Assembly: GCA_003151595.1 (NCBI GenBank)
Contig: PLXW01000173.1
Coordinates: forward strand, 48,040 to 63,622
Length of the DNA: 15,583 nt
From: Myxococcales bacterium
GTDB taxonomy: Bacteria; Myxococcota; Polyangia; Polyangiales; Polyangiaceae
Direction of reading: 5' to 3'
Below, in pieces: positions 8,204 through 14,314 of the stretch. Made by a program: the position numbers and the translations under genes. The stretch's first letter is position 1. The number at the start of each line of letters is the position of its first letter. The notes beneath the pieces were generated by a model. That model was given only the letters and a program-made list of their open reading frames with translations, did no database searches and was not told the origin of the DNA.

Positions 8204-10090
8204 ATGGCACGTCTGATCCTCGCGACCGCCGAGGGGCAACAGGCGATCGAGCTGCGTCCGATCAACAGCCTCGGACGGCATCCGAACAACTCGATCCAGC
8301 TCCTCGACAAGATCGTTTCCAAGGAGCACTGCATCCTCGAGCAGCGCGAGGGGCAGTTCGTGCTCCGCGATCTGGGCAGCCTCAACGGCACATACATCAA
8401 CGGCGAGCGCGTTCGCGGCGAGCAAGGCCTGAAGCACGGCGACGAGATCGCCCTCGGCTCCACGCGCGCCCGCTACGACGACGGCTCCGGCCACAACGTC
8501 GCGCTCCCGCCGATCAGCCCCGGCGCCGTGATGCCGCCGCAGCCGCAGCCGCCGCTTCAGCAGCCGTGGCAACCGCAAGTGGCGTCGATGCCGCCGCAGC
8601 AGCCGCAGCAGCACCTGCCGAGTCAGGCGCCGCAGCAGCCGTACCCGCAACATGGGATGCCGGTTCAGCAGCAGCAGCCGCAGCCGCAGCAGCCGTACGC
8701 GTACCAGAACCAACGCGCCCCCTACCCTCAGCAGCCGGTCGCGCAGATCCCGCATCCGCCTCCGCCGCAAGCCGGACCGCATCGCCCGCCGAGCCACGCC
8801 GGCACGCGCGTCGACGTGCTCGACAGCGCGCGCGCCATCGGCACACAGATCGCCGCGTACGCGAAGGGGTTCCTTCCGTTCGATCAGATCGCGCACGACG
8901 GCCAGCAGCTGCGCGTCGACTACGAACGCCTCCGCATCACGTGGGAGCTCACGCGCGAAATCGGGCTCGAGCGCGATCTCGACAAGCTTCTCGAGACCAT
9001 CCTCAACTCGCTCTTCAAGTTCGCGAACGCCGACCGCGGCGTCATCCTGCTCACCGACGAAGCGGGCGTCCTGCAGCCGCGCGTCGCGCACCGCCGCGAC
9101 GGGACCGACGTCCCGATCCAGGTGAGCTCGACGATCCTGAACCACGTCGTGAAAGAGCGCGCGAGCGTGCTCACCCACGACGCCTCGATGGACTTCGCGG
9201 CGTCCAAGGGGAAGAGCATGATCCTCCAGCGCATCTCGAGCGCGATCGTCGTGCCGCTGCTGCACGAGAAGGAAGTGCTCGGCGCGGTATGGCTCGACAG
9301 CGAGTCGCTCGCGCAGTTCCAGCAGAAGGATCTCGAGCTCATCACCGCCGTCGCCAACCAGGCGGCGATGTTCATCGAGAACACGCTCCTCGCGCAGAAG
9401 ATCGAGAAAGAGATCGTCACGCGCGAGCGCTTCTCGCGTCTTCTTTCGCCGAACGTCGCCGAGCAGGTGATCAGCGGAAAGCTCGAAGTGAAGCAGGGCG
9501 GTCAGCTCGTCAAAGAGTGCACCGTCTTCAACAGCGACATTCGCGGCTTCACGCACATGAGCGAGGGGACGACCGCCGAGCTGATGGTCGAGCTCTTGAA
9601 CCAGTACTTCGAGCTGATGGTCGACACGATCTTCAAATACGAAGGCACGCTCGACAAGTTCATGGGCGACGGGATCATGGCGCTGTGGGGCGCGCCCGCC
9701 GCGCACCCGGACGATCCGATCCGCGCGGTGCAGTGCGCGCTCGAGCAGATGGAAGTGCTGGGGCGCTTCAATCGCCGGCGCATCGAGATGAACCAGCCGC
9801 CGCTGGCGATCGGCATGGGCATTCACACCGGGCCGCTCGTCGCCGGGTACGTCGGGAGCTCGAAGGCGCTCTCGTACACGGTCATCGGTCACACCGCGAA
9901 CACCAGCGCGCGCCTGTGCGGCATCGCGCTCAGCGGACAGATCATCGTGAGCGAGACCGTGCTCGCGCGCCTGGTGAACCGCTTCGAGTGCGACGAGCTG
10001 CCGCCGGCGCACCTGAAGGGGATCGAGAAGCCGCTCCGCATCTTCAACGTGAAGCGGGAGAAGCCGAGCGCGGTCGCGAAGGTCGGCTGA
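8204..10090 (+). CDS. FHA-GAF-class III adenylate cyclase
   Basis: A 628-residue soluble signalling protein with no membrane segment. Residues 1-92 are an FHA domain, which binds phosphothreonine peptides: GRHPNNSI (Arg25), VSKEH (Ser39) and LNGTYING (Asn61) are the binding residues. Residues about 108-200 are a Pro/Gln-rich linker. Residues about 255-400 are a GAF sensor domain, followed by a short helix. Residues about 435-615 are the catalytic domain. All six expected class III residues are present: metal-binding Asp445 (NSDIRGFT) and Asp489 (FMGDGIMALWG), adenine-selecting Lys485 and Thr559, and transition-state Asn566 and Arg570 (TVIGHTANTSAR). It should make cAMP rather than cGMP. The usual Asp of IGDTVN is His563 here, at a position not counted among the six. 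It is first in a plus-strand run and 27 bp ahead of the next gene. Confidence 0.93.
   Translation: MARLILATAEGQQAIELRPINSLGRHPNNSIQLLDKIVSKEHCILEQREGQFVLRDLGSLNGTYINGERVRGEQGLKHGDEIALGSTRARYDDGSGHNVALPPISPGAVMPPQPQPPLQQPWQPQVASMPPQQPQQHLPSQAPQQPYPQHGMPVQQQQPQPQQPYAYQNQRAPYPQQPVAQIPHPPPPQAGPHRPPSHAGTRVDVLDSARAIGTQIAAYAKGFLPFDQIAHDGQQLRVDYERLRITWELTREIGLERDLDKLLETILNSLFKFANADRGVILLTDEAGVLQPRVAHRRDGTDVPIQVSSTILNHVVKERASVLTHDASMDFAASKGKSMILQRISSAIVVPLLHEKEVLGAVWLDSESLAQFQQKDLELITAVANQAAMFIENTLLAQKIEKEIVTRERFSRLLSPNVAEQVISGKLEVKQGGQLVKECTVFNSDIRGFTHMSEGTTAELMVELLNQYFELMVDTIFKYEGTLDKFMGDGIMALWGAPAAHPDDPIRAVQCALEQMEVLGRFNRRRIEMNQPPLAIGMGIHTGPLVAGYVGSSKALSYTVIGHTANTSARLCGIALSGQIIVSETVLARLVNRFECDELPPAHLKGIEKPLRIFNVKREKPSAVAKVG
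8531..8791 (+). repeat. Low-complexity Pro/Gln-coding tract (interdomain linker)
   Basis: A run of irregular CAG, CCG and CAA codons encodes residues about 110-196 of the cyclase, mostly Pro and Gln with scattered Tyr, His and Ala. The unit is not regular, so this is compositional bias rather than a tandem repeat. It separates the FHA domain from the GAF and cyclase domains and is expected to be disordered. Such tracts vary in length between related strains. Confidence 0.7.
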
Positions 10091-10117
10091 CGGGCGTGCA
10101 GCCGTGACCAAGGCTCG

Positions 10118-10741
10118 GTGATCGTGGCGCGTCCCTCGATCGACAGCGCGCTCGGCGAGGTGCTCGTCGCGCCGCCCGCGGTGATTCCTCCGCTCACGCA
10201 GGTGCGCGGGACGCTCATCTCGGCGTCGCTGAAGACGCTCGTCGAGCGCGGATACCAGGAGCGCTACTACGCGAAGCTCGCGCCGGAACACCACGACGCC
10301 ATCCGCGGGATCATCGCCGGGACGTGGGTCCCCGAGCCAATCGCGTGGGCGCACTACCTCGCGTGCGAAGCGCTCGATCTCCCGGCGCACGAGGCCTTCG
10401 CCATCGGCGCCGACGTCGGCAAGCACGTGCGCTCGACGCTGCTGGGGACGATCATCTCCGTCGCGCGCGAAGCCGGCACGACGCCGTGGGTCTATCTCGA
10501 GCGCCTCCCGCGCTTGTTCACGCGCGTGTGCATCGGCGGCGCGGTGGCGATCTACAAGCTCGGTCCGAAGGAAGCGCGCGCCGAGTGGTACGCGCTTCCG
10601 GGGCTCACGCTCCCGTACTTTCGCGGAGCGTTCCGTGGCGCGCAGCAGTCGATCCTGGAGCTGTTCTGCACCAAGGCGTACGTGAGCGAGACGCGCGCCG
10701 TGGGCGGCGGCAACTGGGCGTTCCGCGCGTCGTGGGTGTGA
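10118..10741 (+). CDS. Small protein of a probable myxobacterial paralogous family (DUF2378-like), copy A
   Basis: A 207-residue protein without signal peptide or membrane segment, probably cytoplasmic. I chose the GTG at 10118, 27 nt after the cyclase stop; an AAGG 4 nt upstream is a weak ribosome site. It is clearly homologous to the gene at 11388-11999. Shared blocks are IAGTW, AHY, a TPW after a long helix, GPK-AR, a PY-R segment with RG, CTKAYV, and a final R-W. The overall pattern resembles the roughly 200-residue DUF2378/TIGR02265 family that is amplified in myxobacteria, but the match is from memory and distant. No catalytic motif is visible. It is followed after 4 nt by trmY, so the two are probably translated together. 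Confidence 0.75.
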   Translation: MIVARPSIDSALGEVLVAPPAVIPPLTQVRGTLISASLKTLVERGYQERYYAKLAPEHHDAIRGIIAGTWVPEPIAWAHYLACEALDLPAHEAFAIGADVGKHVRSTLLGTIISVAREAGTTPWVYLERLPRLFTRVCIGGAVAIYKLGPKEARAEWYALPGLTLPYFRGAFRGAQQSILELFCTKAYVSETRAVGGGNWAFRASWV

Positions 10742-10745
10742 CGGC

Positions 10746-11351
10746 GTGCGTCGCTTCGTCATCGTCGGACAGCGCGCGACCGCGTCGCCCGATTTCCTTC
10801 TCGACGACATCGCGGGGACGAGCGGGCGACTCGACGTGCTCTTGCGAAGCCTCCGCGCCGCGCTGCTCGTGTCGCACGGCCTCCGGCGCGACACGGTCGT
10901 GTACCTCGTGCTGCTCGGCGGAGAGCGCGCGCCGGTGTCGCTGCGGTTCGATGGCGCGACGGCGAAGTTCCTCCGGCCCGAAGAGCGAAGCCTGGCGGTC
11001 CTGGTGAAGAAGGTGCTCGCGGTGCCGTGCGAGAGCGCGGCGTTCGTCGATGTGCGTCCGGGGATCGCGATGGCGCGCGGCGGGTTGGACGCGGTGACGG
11101 CCGATCTCGGCGACGCGTCGAGCGCGCGGTACGTGCTCGAGGAAGGCGCGCCCGATTTTCGCGGCGTACCGCTCGACGATCGCGACGGCGTGTTCTTCGT
11201 GGGCGATCATCTCGGATTCGACGACGCGACGCGCGGCGCGCTGCGAGCGATGAACGCGACCCCTCTCGGATTGGGCCCGATGAGCGTGCACGCCGAAGAC
11301 GCCGTAGCGATCCTGGCGAACGAGCTGGATCGACGCGAAGCCGGCCGCTGA
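10746..11351 (+). CDS. trmY: TrmY-like SPOUT methyltransferase (tRNA pseudouridine-54 N1-methyltransferase family, DUF358)
   Basis: A 201-residue SPOUT-class, S-adenosylmethionine-dependent methyltransferase homologue. In archaea TrmY makes N1-methylpseudouridine at tRNA position 54. Family features run the whole length: MRRFVIVGQ, SPDFLLDDIAG, SGRLDVLLR (27-30 GRLD), SHGLRRDTVVYLVL, RPEERSLAVLVKK, PGI, FVGDHLGF (Gly153-Asp154-His155, trefoil-knot cofactor loop), LGLGP, VHAED and NELDR at the end. The length equals that of archaeal TrmY. The C-terminal archaeal H-A-x-H-C block reads H-A-E-D-A here (His182 to Ala186), so two usually conserved residues are changed. GTG at 10746 lies 4 nt after the preceding stop, with no clear ribosome site of its own, which implies coupled translation. 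The substrate in this bacterium is unknown, since bacterial tRNAs normally carry m5U at position 54. Confidence 0.88.
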   Translation: MRRFVIVGQRATASPDFLLDDIAGTSGRLDVLLRSLRAALLVSHGLRRDTVVYLVLLGGERAPVSLRFDGATAKFLRPEERSLAVLVKKVLAVPCESAAFVDVRPGIAMARGGLDAVTADLGDASSARYVLEEGAPDFRGVPLDDRDGVFFVGDHLGFDDATRGALRAMNATPLGLGPMSVHAEDAVAILANELDRREAGR

Positions 11352-11369
11352 AGGAGCGCGGCCCGCGTC

Positions 11370-11379
11370 TGGTACGCTT
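11370..11379 (+). promoter_or_regulatory. Putative -10-like element ahead of paralogue copy B
   Basis: TGGTACGCTT lies in the 36-bp gap after trmY. Its TACGCT core ends 9 nt before the ATG at 11388. No ribosome binding site is visible between it and the ATG. If it is a real promoter, transcription would start at or near the ATG and give a leaderless message. No -35 box is evident. Confidence 0.3.
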
Positions 11380-11387
11380 CCCTACGA

Positions 11388-11999
11388 ATGCCCGAGACCG
11401 ATGAGGTCGTCGTCCCCTTCCGCGTCGCGCGCGAGCACGTTCGACCGACGACGGAGTTCAAGAGCACGTGGCTCACCGCGTCGCTCGAGACCATTCGCGC
11501 GCGTGGACATTTCGATCGCTACGTTGGGCTACTCCCCGAGGCGTACCGAGAGCCGATCCTCCACTCGATCGCCGGGACGTGGCTCCCGGTCGACGTGTGC
11601 ATCGCGCACTACAGAACGTTGAACGCGCTCGGATTGCCGATCGCCGAGCAGGTGGCCATGGGCCGCGGCGTCCTCGATCGCCTTCAGAAGACGATCTTCT
11701 CGCTCGGCTTCCGCGCGGCGCGCGACGTCGGCGTCACGCCGTGGACGATGTTGAAGCTCCTCCCGGCGCAGTTCGATCGCGAGTGGCGCGGCGGCGCGTG
11801 CGGCATCTTCCGCGTCGGGCCGAAGGACGCGCGGATGGAGCTCATCGGCTTCCCGTGCTCGGCCATTCCGTACGCACGCCACGGGCTCCGCGGAGTCGCG
11901 CTGGGGCTCACGGAGCTCGTGTGCACGAAGGCGTACGTGACCGACGTGCGCGATCGCTGCACCGACACGACCATGGCGCTACGCGTCGCGTGGGCCTGA
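11388..11999 (+). CDS. Small protein of a probable myxobacterial paralogous family (DUF2378-like), copy B
   Basis: A 203-residue paralogue of the gene at 10118-10741, aligning over nearly the whole length without large gaps. Conserved blocks include TASLETI, IAGTWLP, IAHYRTLNALGLP, RDVGVTPW, a GG before the F-VGPKDAR block, AIPYARHGLRG, CTKAYVTDV and a terminal RVAWA. The N-terminal 15 residues differ from copy A. No signal peptide, membrane segment or catalytic motif is seen. The ATG at 11388 has no ribosome site but has a -10-like element just upstream, so it may be expressed separately from trmY. Function is unknown. Its position suggests duplication around trmY, or insertion of trmY between two copies. 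It ends 43 bp before accA. Confidence 0.75.
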   Translation: MPETDEVVVPFRVAREHVRPTTEFKSTWLTASLETIRARGHFDRYVGLLPEAYREPILHSIAGTWLPVDVCIAHYRTLNALGLPIAEQVAMGRGVLDRLQKTIFSLGFRAARDVGVTPWTMLKLLPAQFDREWRGGACGIFRVGPKDARMELIGFPCSAIPYARHGLRGVALGLTELVCTKAYVTDVRDRCTDTTMALRVAWA

Positions 12000-12017
12000 G
12001 CGATTTCGCGCGACTCC

Positions 12018-12027
12018 GTGCTAGGTT
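12018..12027 (+). promoter_or_regulatory. Putative -10-like element ahead of accA
   Basis: GTGCTAGGTT lies in the 43-bp gap before accA. Its TAGGTT core ends 15 nt before the ATG at 12043, the same distance as at the two starts flanking 8121-8203. No ribosome site is visible in the remaining leader. No convincing -35 hexamer is present. Confidence 0.35.
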
Positions 12028-12042
12028 TCGCGCCCCTACCGC

Positions 12043-12996
12043 ATGGCCGCGTACGTCCTCCCTTTCGAAAAGCCCGTCGTCGATCTCGTCTCGCGCGTGC
12101 GCGAGCTTCGCGAGCTCGCCAAGTCCGACCGCGCGCTGGAGCCCGAGCTTCGCCGCCTGGAAGACAAAGCCGCGCGCGTCGCCCGCGAGCTCTTCGCCGA
12201 TCTCTCGCCGTGGCAGAAGGTGCAGCTCTCGCGTCACCCGAATCGCCCGTACACGCTCGACTACATCGAAACGCTCTTCACCGAATGGCAAGAGCTCCAC
12301 GGCGACCGCCGCTTCGGCGACGACCCGGCGATCGTCGGCGGGCTCGCGCGCTACAAGGGGCGCAGCGTAGTCGTCGTCGGGCACCAGAAGGGGCGCACGA
12401 CGAAAGAGAAGGTCACACGCAACTTCGGCCAGGCGCAGCCCGAGGGGAATCGCAAGGCGTGTCGCCTCTTCGAGACGGCCGATCGCTTCGGGCTCCCCAT
12501 CTTCACGTTCATCGACACGCAAGGGGCCTACCCCGGCATCGGCGCCGAAGAGCGCGGGCAGAGCGAGGCCATCGGCGCGTGCCTGGCGATGATGTCGCGC
12601 GCGCGCGTGCCGATCGTGGCGACGATCCTCGGTGAAGGCGGGAGCGGCGGGGCGCTGGCGCTCGGCGTGGCGAACAAGGTGCTCGTGCTCGAGTATGGGA
12701 CGTACAGCGTGATTTCGCCCGAGGGGTGCGCGTCGATCCTGTGGAAGGACAACGCGAAGGCCGACGAAGCGGCGATGCGGATGAAGATCACCGCGCCCGA
12801 TTTGCTCGAGCTCGGCGTGGTCGATCGGATCATCGAAGAGCCGCCGGGTGGCGCGCACCAGGATCCGGAAGCGGCCGCGAAGCTGGTCGACGCCGCGCTC
12901 TCCGAAGCGCTGGCCGAGCTCCTTCAGATGACGCCCGACGAGCTGGTCGAGCAGCGCTACGCGCGCTTCCGGAAGATGGGTGCGTTCGTCGCGTAG
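12043..12996 (+). CDS. accA: Acetyl-CoA carboxylase carboxyltransferase subunit alpha
   Basis: A 317-residue cytoplasmic subunit which, with AccD, moves the carboxyl group from carboxybiotin to acetyl-CoA, making malonyl-CoA for fatty-acid synthesis. The length matches the E. coli protein (319). Visible family signatures are the N-terminal helical part (ELRRLEDKAARVARELFADL), SPWQKVQLSRHPNRPYTLDY, HQKGRTTKEKVTRNFG, DTQGAYPGIGAEERGQ (158-173), GEGGSGGALAL (197-207, part of the active-site crotonase fold) and SPEGCASILWKD (225-236). accD is not in the window, which is common because the two are often unlinked. It is last in the plus-strand run and converges on the next gene with a 4-bp gap. I see no terminator hairpin. 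Confidence 0.97.
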   Translation: MAAYVLPFEKPVVDLVSRVRELRELAKSDRALEPELRRLEDKAARVARELFADLSPWQKVQLSRHPNRPYTLDYIETLFTEWQELHGDRRFGDDPAIVGGLARYKGRSVVVVGHQKGRTTKEKVTRNFGQAQPEGNRKACRLFETADRFGLPIFTFIDTQGAYPGIGAEERGQSEAIGACLAMMSRARVPIVATILGEGGSGGALALGVANKVLVLEYGTYSVISPEGCASILWKDNAKADEAAMRMKITAPDLLELGVVDRIIEEPPGGAHQDPEAAAKLVDAALSEALAELLQMTPDELVEQRYARFRKMGAFVA

Positions 12997-13000
12997 CCTC

Positions 13001-13345
13001 TCAGCCGCAGTCCGAAGCCGAATCCATCCGCGGGCGCGAGGGGGTCGCCGACTGCAACGATTCGATCCGCGCGACCACGGCGCGATGCCCGTGCTCCGCG
13101 TCTTCCCACGACGAGTAGCGGCGCACTTCGCCGTCGCTCGGGCCGCCGAAGACCTTTGTCTCGAAGAGCAGCGGAGGATCACCGGGGAGCAGCGCTTGAT
13201 CGGTTCCGAGGAACACCGTCGACACGCTCGCGCTCTTGGCCTGGGTGAACGCGACACGTCGGTTCGACGTCTCGAACCAGAGTGCCCACTCCGCAAACTC
13301 GGTCGCCAGGAGCGGCGTCTTCCCATCGAGGGTGTAGTGCTTCAT
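13001..13345 (-). CDS. Small conserved-looking hypothetical protein
   Basis: A 114-residue protein with no signal peptide or membrane segment. The ATG at 13345 is preceded by GAGGG (13352-13356), 6 nt away, which is a good ribosome site. Features are MKHYTLDGK at the start, a repeated Trp/Phe-rich part (EFAEWALWFET), VSTVFLGTD, LLFETKVFGG and YSSWEDAEHGH. This pattern recalls small proteins of unknown function found in phages and various bacteria in which a strand carrying FETMVFGG is typical; the recall is from memory. The last 20 residues are polar and probably unstructured. It sits alone between convergent accA and the divergent SDR gene, so it has its own promoter. Confidence 0.75.
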   Translation of the reverse strand: MKHYTLDGKTPLLATEFAEWALWFETSNRRVAFTQAKSASVSTVFLGTDQALLPGDPPLLFETKVFGGPSDGEVRRYSSWEDAEHGHRAVVARIESLQSATPSRPRMDSASDCG

Positions 13346-13418
13346 CTCGAGCCCTCACGGTTTCGATCTGACGGGATCCTGCTCCATGCACGGCACATGG
13401 GCAAACTCCCTCGCTTTC

Positions 13419-13428
13419 GTGCTACGCG
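13419..13428 (+). promoter_or_regulatory. Putative -10-like element ahead of the SDR gene
   Basis: GTGCTACGCG lies in the 90-bp gap (13346-13435) between the divergent small gene and the SDR gene. Its TACGCG core ends 7 nt before the chosen ATG at 13436. Only a weak GGCGGG is available as a ribosome site. Nothing else recognisable is in this gap apart from the ribosome site of the minus-strand gene. Confidence 0.3.
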
Positions 13429-13435
13429 GCGGGTC

Positions 13436-14191
13436 ATGACCCTCTTCGACATGACGGGCAAAGTGGCAATCGTGACGGGCGCCAGCCGCGGCATCGGGGA
13501 AGCGATCGCGCGAGCGTTCGCCGACGCCGGGGCGAAGGTCGTGGTCGCCTCTCGAAAAATCGACGGCGTGACTGCCGTGGCGCAATCGATCGGCGACACC
13601 GCGCATCCCGTCGCGGCGCACACCGGCAAGGAGGCCGACTGCAATCATCTCGTGGAGGCGGCGATCGCGAAGTTCGGAAAGGTCGACGTCCTCGTGAACA
13701 ACGCCGCGACCAACCCGTACTTCGGCCCGATGCTCGGCATCGACGAAGCGGCGTGGGACAAGACGTTCGAAGTGAACTTGAAGGGGTACTTCTGGATGAT
13801 CCGCGCGGTGGCCAATCACCTCACGTCGCGCAGCGCGCCGGGGTCGATCGTGAACGTGGCCAGCGTCGCCGGGCTCGAAGCCGCGCCGCTCCAAGGGCTC
13901 TATGGCGCCACGAAGGCCGCCGTCATCTCGATGACCAAGACGCTCGCCTACGAGCTGGGGGCTTCCAAAATCCGCGTCAACGCCCTCTGCCCCGGCCTCA
14001 TCGAGACCAAGTTCGCCTCTGCCATAACGGCGAACGACGACTTGTTGCGCGCCGTCACATCGAAGACTCCACTCGCAAGACACGGGCAGCCAAGCGAGAT
14101 CGCGGGAGGCGCGCTGTACCTTGCCAGTGACGCTGCAAGTTTCTTGACGGGACACTCACTAGTGATCGACGGAGGTATGACGATCTGCTAG
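13436..14191 (+). CDS. Short-chain dehydrogenase/reductase (SDR) family oxidoreductase
   Basis: A 251-residue classical SDR using NAD(H) or NADP(H). Seen: the TGASRGIG cofactor loop, NNAATN, the catalytic triad (Ser in NVASVAG, then YGATK with Tyr and Lys), a CPGLIETKF segment and the typical C-terminal SLVIDGGM. The basic residues after strand 2 (ASRK) would suit NADP(H), but this is weak. The substrate cannot be named; 3-oxoacyl-ACP reductase-like and glucose-dehydrogenase-like members look alike. ATG 13436 gives the usual M-x-LFDMTGKVAIVTG start; ATG 13397 and 13451 are in frame alternatives. Codon use changes near base 14020: in the last 57 codons 19 end in A or T, against about 10 of the first 59. 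No operon partner is evident. Confidence 0.92.
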   Translation: MTLFDMTGKVAIVTGASRGIGEAIARAFADAGAKVVVASRKIDGVTAVAQSIGDTAHPVAAHTGKEADCNHLVEAAIAKFGKVDVLVNNAATNPYFGPMLGIDEAAWDKTFEVNLKGYFWMIRAVANHLTSRSAPGSIVNVASVAGLEAAPLQGLYGATKAAVISMTKTLAYELGASKIRVNALCPGLIETKFASAITANDDLLRAVTSKTPLARHGQPSEIAGGALYLASDAASFLTGHSLVIDGGMTIC

Positions 14192-14203
14192 CAAGTCCCC
14201 TCC

Positions 14204-14230
14204 TTGACGGAAGCTATACTCGTCCGTGAA
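14204..14230. promoter_or_regulatory. Imperfect palindrome enclosing a -10-like hexamer, ahead of the kinase gene
   Basis: In the 123-bp gap 14192-14314, TTGACGGA (14204-14211) and TCCGTGAA (14223-14230) form an inverted repeat with one mismatch in eight. The 11-nt centre contains TATACT (14215-14220), a good -10 match. This could be an operator over the kinase promoter. It could also be a weak stem-loop after the SDR gene. A matching -35 box is not clear. The rest of the gap holds the kinase ribosome site, GGGGAAG at 14303-14309, and no other structure I can name. Confidence 0.35.
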
Positions 14231-14314
14231 GACGCGCCTCGCGATGGGCGGCGGCGTACGCGCAGGGATGACAGGCGCGTGCGGGCTATGGGTTCGGGTG
14301 GTGGGGAAGTAGCG

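Noticed and set aside
5445..8204. A frame of about 900 codons on the plus strand opposite the Lon-like gene
   Set aside because: The product is Arg/His/Glu-rich and without recognisable domains. The minus strand encodes a motif-rich protease with a strong ribosome site.
8531..8791. Possible CAG/CCG tandem repeat or CRISPR-like pattern
   Set aside because: The units are irregular and in frame with a Pro/Gln linker. There are no conserved repeats with unique spacers.
10084..10104. Hairpin CGGCTG / CAGCCG overlapping the cyclase stop codon
   Set aside because: Only a 6-bp stem with a 9-nt loop and no T-tract. It is likely by chance at this GC content, and downstream genes are only 27 nt away, so a terminator is not supported.
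8063..10894. A frame of more than 900 codons on the minus strand opposite the FHA-cyclase and copy A
   Set aside because: It spans several well-supported plus-strand genes and the divergent promoter, has biased composition and no motif.
13397..13435. Earlier in-frame ATG for the SDR gene, adding 13 residues
   Set aside because: The added residues are basic and not SDR-like, and the family normally starts 5-8 residues before the first strand, which fits ATG 13436. It cannot be fully excluded.
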